Assembly: GCA_025531455.1 (NCBI GenBank) | Contig: JAMYHL010000171.1 | Location: 1 to 15,595, forward strand | Length of the DNA: 15,595 nucleotides | Direction: 5' to 3' | From: Apiotrichum sp. Y4204 | Taxonomy: Eukaryota; Basidiomycota; Tremellomycetes; Trichosporonales; Trichosporonaceae | Shown here: positions 9,384-15,595 of the stretch, piece after piece | How positions within the stretch are numbered: position 1 is the stretch's first letter | Layout of the letters: every line of letters starts with the position of its first letter | Made by a program: the position numbers and the translations under genes | Notes under the pieces: model-generated | Database searches by the model: none | Told to the model about the DNA's origin: nothing | What the model saw: only the letters and a program-made list of their open reading frames with translations

Positions 9384-12300
9384 CTAGCGGCGCGATGCCT
9401 GCTGCTGCTCCGCCTCCACGCGCTCCATTCTCTCCCTCTCACGTTCCCTCGCCCGCTCGCGCTCCTTGCGTTCCTTCTTCTCCCGCCTTTCCCTTTCCTC
9501 ACGAGTCTGAATTTGGCGTCGAGCAATGTCCGCATTTTCCCTCTCACGCTCCTCCAGCCGGCGCGCCTCGCGCTCGCGCTCCTTCCGCTCTCGCTCGCGC
9601 TCAAGCTGCAGAAGGTAGTCACGCTCGCGCGCGCGTTCCCTTTCTTTTAGATAGTCACGCTCGCGCTCGCGCATGTCGGCGACTGTGTCCGCCAGTTCGC
9701 GCTCCTTGGCCTCGCAAGCAAGCCGCGACCGCTCGAACTCGGCCTCCTCGCGCTCCCTCTCCTCCTTCTCAGCAGCAAGGCGCTTGCGCTCCGCCCGTCG
9801 GGCCTCGCGATCCTTCTCTCGCGCAAGCTCGCGCTCTTGCTGACGCTCTTTTTCACGCTCACGTTCCCTGGCGCGCTCAATCTCCAGCGCCGCTTCCCTG
9901 GCAGCGTCGAGGGCCTGCTCCCGTGCTTTCTCCCGCTCCTCTGCCCGGGTGCGCTCGCGCTCGCGGTCCCGTTCCTTACGCTGGGCAATAATCTTTGCGC
10001 GCTGCCGGTCCGCCTCCCGAGTCGCCTCTGCGAGGCGGTCGTCTGCGTGGGGGGAAAGCAGAGTTTGACGTTCGCCGAGGTCTTGTTCTCCGGCACGTGC
10101 TGCTTCCAGCATGTGGTCGCGAGCAATCCCCCCCTCACGCGGACTTTCGCGCCCCGGCTCACGCACGTGAAGGTTATCGCGGTGCTGTGGGTAGTCGCCG
10201 ATAGAGGGAACGCGGGGAATGGGGAGCGTCGGGTGGACAGGATGAGGGTGGTGCAGCTTCGGTTGCGGGTGGTGGAGGGGCGGATGCGGCTGAGGACTGC
10301 GGGGGCGGCCGCCGCTGACTTTGCGCCTCGGCGGCTGCGCGGACGGCGGGGAGAGGTACATCTCGCCCTCGAATCTGCGGGGCTGTGGGCTCGGGACGCG
10401 GGTAGTCGGTGCAGGCGGGAGATAAGACGTCGGCGTCGGCGTTGGAAGACGGAGGGGCTCGTACTGCGCAGGATGCCCTGGTGCCACCGGGGGCCGGCTA
10501 CCCAGGAAGCGGCCGAAGACAGGGAGAGACTGCCAGTTCCTTGCTGGCGTTCCCATCGGCGAGACAGGGAGCGGCACGGGAACGGGTGCCGGTGTCGGGC
10601 CGGGGCGGGGGAGTGGCACTGGCGCCGGTATGTGTGACGGGTTCGAGGGGCCGACGGCCTGGGCCATCGGTGAGGGCGTGTACTGCCCAGCAACGTAGTG
10701 AGGCACGGAGTACGCATCCTTTGGGAGTGGGGGCGGCGCTGACATGGACGCATATGGAATCTGCGGGGTGCCATAGTCGGTGGGAGCGATGGTCTTGCGT
10801 TCCGCATCGTACATGCTCGGGTCGTAGCTCTCCCGTAGACTACGGTTATACTCATCGTGCTGGGCGCGGCGGTACCGCCGTTGCCAGGTGGCGTTGAGAC
10901 TTCCCCGGTTCCGAATGTAGCAGAAGACGAGGAAGATCAAGAGCAGAGGAATTGTGGTGCCGACAGCTGAGTGTGAGTGGATTGCGATTACAAATACCTA
11001 CCTGCTCCGACCACAACGTGGTTGCCCTTTGCGATGGGCGCGGTGTTACGCTCGTTCACGGACCCAGGCTTGCCGGCGAGGCCGACGAACTGGGTGTTGT
11101 TCGAGTAGTAGAACGCCCTGTTGTCAGAGAAGTCTGGAATATTTACTCACGCATACACGCCGCTGAGGAACGCCGCACCGAGGCGGATCTCCTTGCGCGT
11201 GGTCTCCGAATGCCACGAAACAAAGTTGGACGAGCACGAGCCGCGGGACCACCGGGTGCTGATGAGCGAGGCAGGGTCAACGGCATACTCAACCCCTTTG
11301 ATCGTGACACTCATGGTCATGTTGGTGTTGCACAGAAGTGTCTGATGTAAGAAGCTGGAAGTCGAGCGATATAGATGTTCAGAACATTCATCTAGCACTC
11401 ACCCAGCGCGTTGGGTCGGTGCTGCTGTACTGCGCCGCGGGCGTGGCACGGAACGCTCGCTGCGCAATCTCGTCCGGGACGTAGATCTCGTCAAAGCCCG
11501 GGTCAAAGGTGGCGTAGTATCCGGTCAGGTCAATCTTCTCTCCGTTGAACGTGATGCTGTCGATGGACGTCGACCAGCCTGTAGATGCCCCAGCGGGGAT
11601 CCAGTCGCTGCCGTCAGAACCGCTTGCTATTCTGACTCACAAGTCACCGACGTAGGCGCCAGCGGGCACGCCGCCCCAGTGCAACACACCGGCGGCATCC
11701 GCCGGATTCTGCCCGAATGGCTGCACGTCGACACCAAAGGTAAAGCTGTCCTTGCCCGCAAGGTGGCGCGCAGTGAAGATAGGCGACTTGTCCGCTTGTG
11801 TCTGGCGTCAACACGGCCCATGCTTTCTTGCGTACCGGATCAATACCGAGACCCCAGAAACCACCGGTCCCTGGGGCAAGTGGGCGGCGGATCAACCCAT
11901 TCCGCACTGCATGCATGTTCAGCAAGGGGAAGGACGGATTCGAGCCCGAGAGCGTTACGGCCTCTTCCGAGAAGCGCGCGCTGATGTCCAGCTTGTCGTC
12001 TGAAGAGCCCGGGTAATGCAGCGTGTACACAATGTGGCTTTTCGAGGGCTGCTGTCAGCTGTTGAGTTGCATGGTCGGACAGCTTACGGTGTAGGTAGAC
12101 GAGGCGGTCTCGTTGAATCTGTTATGAGTTTTTACTTCAAACAATCAACTCACGTAGGCCCCGTTGTGCCATTCGGCAGACAATCCATACACTCTGTCCC
12201 GGCCACGGCAAGGTACCACTCGTTCGTCGCTGCTGTCAGCACAAGTCAAACACGGTTATTATAACACACTGGCAGTGAGGTTGAGGACCTGCGGCGGCGT

Positions 12301-12441
12301 GCCGACCCCAACGGCCACGACGTTGGTTCCACCCGCAGCGCGGAAAAGCGGGAGCGCGGTGGGATTGTCCCCCAGGCGCGAGTCGGCCAGTGCTCCTGGG
12401 AGAAGTGCCGCGAGAATCGCGAGAGCGGCGCACGAGGACAT
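9384..12441 (-). CDS. Single-pass membrane pseudo-aspartic-protease with Arg/Glu-rich cytoplasmic helix
   Basis: Nine exons on the minus strand: 12441-12270, 12229-12154, 12118-12088, 12048-11836, 11801-11641, 11607-11403, 11341-11151, 11117-11002, 10966-9384. They join in frame to 915 residues; introns are 33-61 nt. Residues 1-20 are a signal peptide. About 40-380 follow the pepsin (A1) plan: VGVGTPPQ, then the position of the first catalytic DTGS reading TTNE (58-61), GFWGLGID, a WGGVPAGAYVGD segment matching the family GGxDxxxYxGxL, the second site as DPGF (253-256), and a Cys290-Cys322 pair at the usual second-lobe spacing. With the first Asp gone it should be inactive as a protease. A membrane helix at about 384-406 precedes basic residues (RNRG), so the tail of about 509 residues should be cytosolic: Pro/His-rich at about 457-657, then ER/RE-rich at about 697-915, likely coiled coil or single alpha-helix. 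A sensor or scaffold role is inferred; no partner is evident. Confidence 0.85.
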
Positions 12442-13416
12442 TGCAGTGAACGCGTTGGAGATGAGGGTCGCTTATCACTGAAGTTCTGCAAGGTTTTGGG
12501 AGAGGTGGTTCAGAGGTTCAGCGAGAGCTCAATTGGGCCGGAGGCCAAAGATGAGAACAGTGATGAAGAGAAAGGAGACAGAGATGAACTGATGCGTAAA
12601 TACGAGTAAACACGAGGCCGTGGGGGTGAGAAAACATGTCAGTCGCGGACACTCGACACGGCCAGCACAGCAAGTACCGCAGCCAGTAAGAAGCCAAACA
12701 CACGCCAACATGAGCGCTCGGACCACATCGCATCCCATCCTACGGCCTGTGGACCGTGCGCGGACTGCCTGGGGGGCTGGTCGAGATGCGATATGGATAT
12801 GGCCAAATCGGATATTCCAGGAATGGGGAATCTGAAGAGGTGGATCTGGAAGTTGGGTCTTTGATCTCTGAACTGTCGAGGACACTTGTGTGCAAGGACT
12901 TGTCCAGTGAACATCGTCAAAAATGAACTCTCACTCTCACCCGAGCTCTCGATCCCGTCCTCAAAGCCTTACCACATGCATTCTCGCCGTCCCCCATGCC
13001 CGTTTTCGGCCCTTGATCCGTCCCTTGCAATGTACTCTGCCATTGCCACCGCCCAGCCACCGCGAGGTCCGTGCGCTCCAAAGTACTTGAACTGGAGTCG
13101 AGCGCGTCACGCGTCAGTTCTGGTAACTAGTTGCTGACGCTGGTTGGTGCGCTTCGGTCTTGGTTCATCTCGCCAGGCAGAGCGAACATGACAGTCGAAT
13201 ACTATTCACCCGTTGCCTTGACCTTGACCACCCACTCAACCGCCATGGCTGGAATTTGCCCGCCTATCAGGATGTGGAGAATAATACTGTGTACGTGGTC
13301 AGATCATGTTAGCAGAGAGATGAAGGATGTGGACGAAGGAGGTGCCGGCCGGCTGCGGATCCTGCGAAGATCTGTGTGCATGAGATTCGATCCCCGGTCA
13401 GCCCAAACAAGTGACA

Positions 13417-13440
13417 GATCAGCGGATCAGCGGATCGGCA
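13417..13440 (+). repeat. 8-bp tandem repeat, three units
   Basis: Two exact GATCAGCG units followed by GATCGGCA. Non-coding context. Confidence 0.6.
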
Positions 13441-13561
13441 TAAGAACCATTGGCGGTCCACTTCTGCCCCTGCCAATCCGCGTGCCTCGAGGGGGATCGG
13501 CGTCCGTAGTTCGCTGGAGCACGTCAGATAAGTCCCGTTGGCCAGTTGGTCCCCTTCCGTC

Positions 13562-13586
13562 GATCCGTGGATCCGTGGGATCTGTG
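13562..13586 (+). repeat. 8-bp tandem repeat, about three units
   Basis: GATCCGTG twice, then GGATCTGTG. It lies just before a TATAAAG at 13593-13599, about 120 bases after the GATCAGCG repeat. Confidence 0.55.
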
Positions 13587-15256
13587 GACCGATATAAAGT
13601 GATGGATGAATGGAAAGCTAGTCGGGCATTACTTGTCAATTGTCAACTTACGACGGATATGAACGGTCTCCGTTCGGGATGCAAGATTGCGATATGTACC
13701 GTAATCTAGCTAATCTAGCATCCAGCAGCGGTGCCATGCGGTGTTCCTGCCCCCCGCAGCCGGCCTGCGTTAATCGCCTTCTCCGCCTGACCCACATGGT
13801 GTGAGCCGTGAGTGCTGACGAAGGGAGACGGACGAAGGGAAACAAAGGATGAGCATTCGCAAGCGGGAATGCCCGTCAACGCGTCTGCAGTCAATCGTGA
13901 CCACAAGCTTCGCCAAGTCTGCAGATCCCAAGCCTGCGATTGCTCTGTGGGGCCCGCGGGTGAAGAGTAACGGACAACGGAGAACGGAGGCAAGAGCCGG
14001 AGAGGATAGAGTTAGTTTATAGCATTCCGGGGCGACGCACGCCGCGCGCCGAGGTTCGGCGCCACATTCATTCTGTGCCGGGTCGTAAACTGTATTCCCC
14101 CGGGTTCCGGTAGGGTTTGGATGTTAGAGTGGGTTGCGGCTCGACTCTCTCGATTGGTGACTCCCCTCTGCGGTCATCTGGAAGTCACCGTCTGTGCTCT
14201 GCGCTCTTGTTTTGCGAACACCAAACAGGGCAAAGCAGGGCCCGGTCGGCGTTTCGGCATTTCTCCCTCTAGCACTCTCCTGCGCTCCTACAGCTTTTGG
14301 CAACAACATGAATGAGCTTTTGCAACCTGCAACCAGAGTTTGCCAGGAGACAAGAGGTGATCCGTCTCTGTGTGTCCTCTCGCATGGCGAAACAGCACCC
14401 AAACAAAACATCCCAAACACGGGCAGCGCCCGTACCTGGCCGCACCCTGGCCGGCGAGTGGTGACACCCCTCTCTGCAACTTGATTGCCGCTGCGCTAAT
14501 GCTGCCCCCCGCGGCGGGCGGGAGATCGACAGCCGAGAGCTTGTCTTGCGGCTGCCGGCCCCTGTGGTGGTCACAGATCACAGAACAAGAACAAGAACAT
14601 GTCAACATGCCGTGTGCACGCTGTTCATCGAGGATCGGAAGCACGATAAGCGATACGGCACAGCCAATGAGCCTCTGCACAACTACTCCAGAGATTTGCA
14701 TGGACTGCATAGAACCTCCCACACTACTAGATCACTAGAGATTCCCGCCTACAAGGCGTATGAAGGCGACTAACCCCGTCTCTGGTGCGACCAACCGGGC
14801 TCAGGCATGCAGGCAGCTCTTTATCAATTAGCTATTCATCCAATTCCCGTTTAGAAAACATCGAAGAAGGGAATTAGAAAGCTCTAAACCCGCGCCTCTC
14901 TGCCGTTTTTGCCAATTTGTGTGCCTGGCGTAGCTACTGCTATTTCCCTCTGGCTATCCGCCTGCAGCGCCCCCGACATTACATACTGAGGTGCACGGAG
15001 AGGCTTGAGCCTCTTCAATCAGCCTCAAGAAGCCTCCTGGCAGCAAAAAGGCGGCAGCGCGCAGGGGCGTGGCGCGCTTGTTTTGCGGCGTGTTTGTGCG
15101 CTTGTGCACCACTTGCCTTTCGGAGAAAGAGTCTGGAGCTTCTGCACGGCCATAAAGGGACCGAGGGGGAGGGTAGAGGTGTGCAGATGATGAACACTGC
15201 ACAGATATCACAACACCCACTACGGCCACCCTCTACTCGCAACTTGTTGCATCGCT

Positions 15257-15345
15257 GCCTTCTCTTCTTTTTTTTCTACCTTCCTTTCTTTTTTATTCTG
15301 TTTCGACTTCCCGCCCTTTCCCTTTTCCCCCTGTTTTCCCCCCTG
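15257..15345 (+). other. Pyrimidine-rich tract
   Basis: About 90 bases almost entirely of C and T with runs of up to nine T. Such tracts are common in fungal promoters and leaders, so a plus-strand gene could begin beyond the right edge, but no start codon is visible to support one. Confidence 0.4.
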
Positions 15346-15525
15346 TTTGCACCGTTGCACTACTCTGCTAGCTCTGCTGTTGGGCTGTTGCCCTTTTGAG
15401 TGTTCTCGTGCTCGTACTCGTCGTACTCGCTCCCCACGGGCCACGGATAGGTCCCTTTCTTCCTGTTCTCTCGGCACGCCTTTCCAATCGCGCCGCGGCC
15501 GTCCCTCTCCGCCCCGTCCCAGCCC

Positions 15526-15595
15526 GGGGGGGGGGGGGGGGGGGGGGGGCGGGGGGGGGGGGCGGGGGGGGGGGGGGGGGGGCGGCGGCGGGGGG
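15526..15595 (+). other. Terminal poly-G run, probable contig-end artefact
   Basis: The last 70 bases are G with a few scattered C. No T or A occurs, so it is not a TTAGGG-type telomere. Runs like this at contig ends are typical of two-colour sequencing chemistry reading no signal as G. Confidence 0.7.

Larger units (their letters stand above)
12442..15256. other. Long stretch without a supported gene, right flank
   Basis: The first few hundred bases are the promoter and leader of the minus-strand gene at 12441. Beyond that I found no domain, no signal-bearing frame I trust, no tRNA and no donor/acceptor pair of the type used elsewhere here. Short 8-bp repeats occur at 13417-13440 and 13562-13586, and a TATAAAG at 13593-13599 has no credible gene after it. 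It is unusually empty compared with the compact gene block to its left. Confidence 0.45.

Noticed and set aside
9647..10855. 402-codon minus-strand frame overlapping the membrane-protein gene
   Set aside because: It is an alternate frame of the same GC-rich exon, with no features. The other frame continues the membrane helix and the regular Arg/Glu repeats.
12639..12914. Minus-strand frame of about 91 codons ending in a hydrophobic segment that resembles a tail anchor
   Set aside because: The N-terminal part is featureless, a second overlapping frame is equally hydrophobic, and the region is the expected promoter of the gene at 12441. A small membrane protein is not excluded.
13385..13405. 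GATTCGATCCCC stretch resembling a tRNA T-loop
   Set aside because: No matching A-box at the right distance upstream and no acceptor-stem pairing could be found.
13131..13709. 192-codon plus-strand frame
   Set aside because: It runs across two short tandem repeats, shows no domain and has an erratic composition.
15220..15477. Lys/Glu/Arg-rich minus-strand frame near the right end
   Set aside because: It is simply the complement of the pyrimidine-rich tract.
15526..15595. Telomere at the right end
   Set aside because: The run contains only G and C with no TTAGGG-like unit, so a sequencing or assembly artefact is more likely.

Overview
The window looks like nuclear DNA of a basidiomycete yeast, probably Tremellomycetes and possibly Trichosporonales. 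The evidence is a GC-rich sequence, genes broken by many tiny spliceosomal introns (mostly 33-63 nt, GTGAGT-type donors, CTRAC-type branch points), a mitochondrial ISU1 with a targeting presequence, and small secreted proteins with Kex2-type sites. The lineage is inferred from gene style, not from a database match.

Layout. (1) 27-915 (+): 3' part of a phosphopantothenoylcysteine decarboxylase/Hal3-family flavoprotein gene. Four exons are visible; the 5' end lies outside the window. (2) 1267-1947 (+): complete four-exon ISU1/IscU Fe-S scaffold gene, with a perfect fungal iron-GATA motif 183 bp upstream. (3) 3346-3807 and 5791-6138 (+): two intronless genes for small secreted SH3b-like proteins. 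They are diverged paralogs, each with its own TATA box, lying in long stretches without other genes. (4) 6798-8766 (-): a low-complexity Ala/Ser/Pro-rich protein with a Lys/Glu tail. Its start codon appears to be split by an intron and followed by a 31-nt microexon. (5) 9384-12441 (-): a nine-exon gene for a 915-residue single-pass membrane protein. The outer part is a pepsin-like (A1) fold whose first catalytic Asp motif is destroyed; the inner part is a Pro-rich linker plus a very long Arg/Glu helix. This is the most unusual object in the window. (6) 12442-15525: about 3 kb with no gene I can support, ending in a poly-G run that looks like a contig-end artefact.

Genes 1 and 2 are core metabolism (coenzyme A or phosphatase regulation; Fe-S clusters). 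Genes 3-5 are surface or secreted and structural, and I see no shared pathway. Across 17 introns in four genes, 16 have the inferred branch-point A exactly 6 nt before the final G of the intron. This regular signature was used to set the exon borders.
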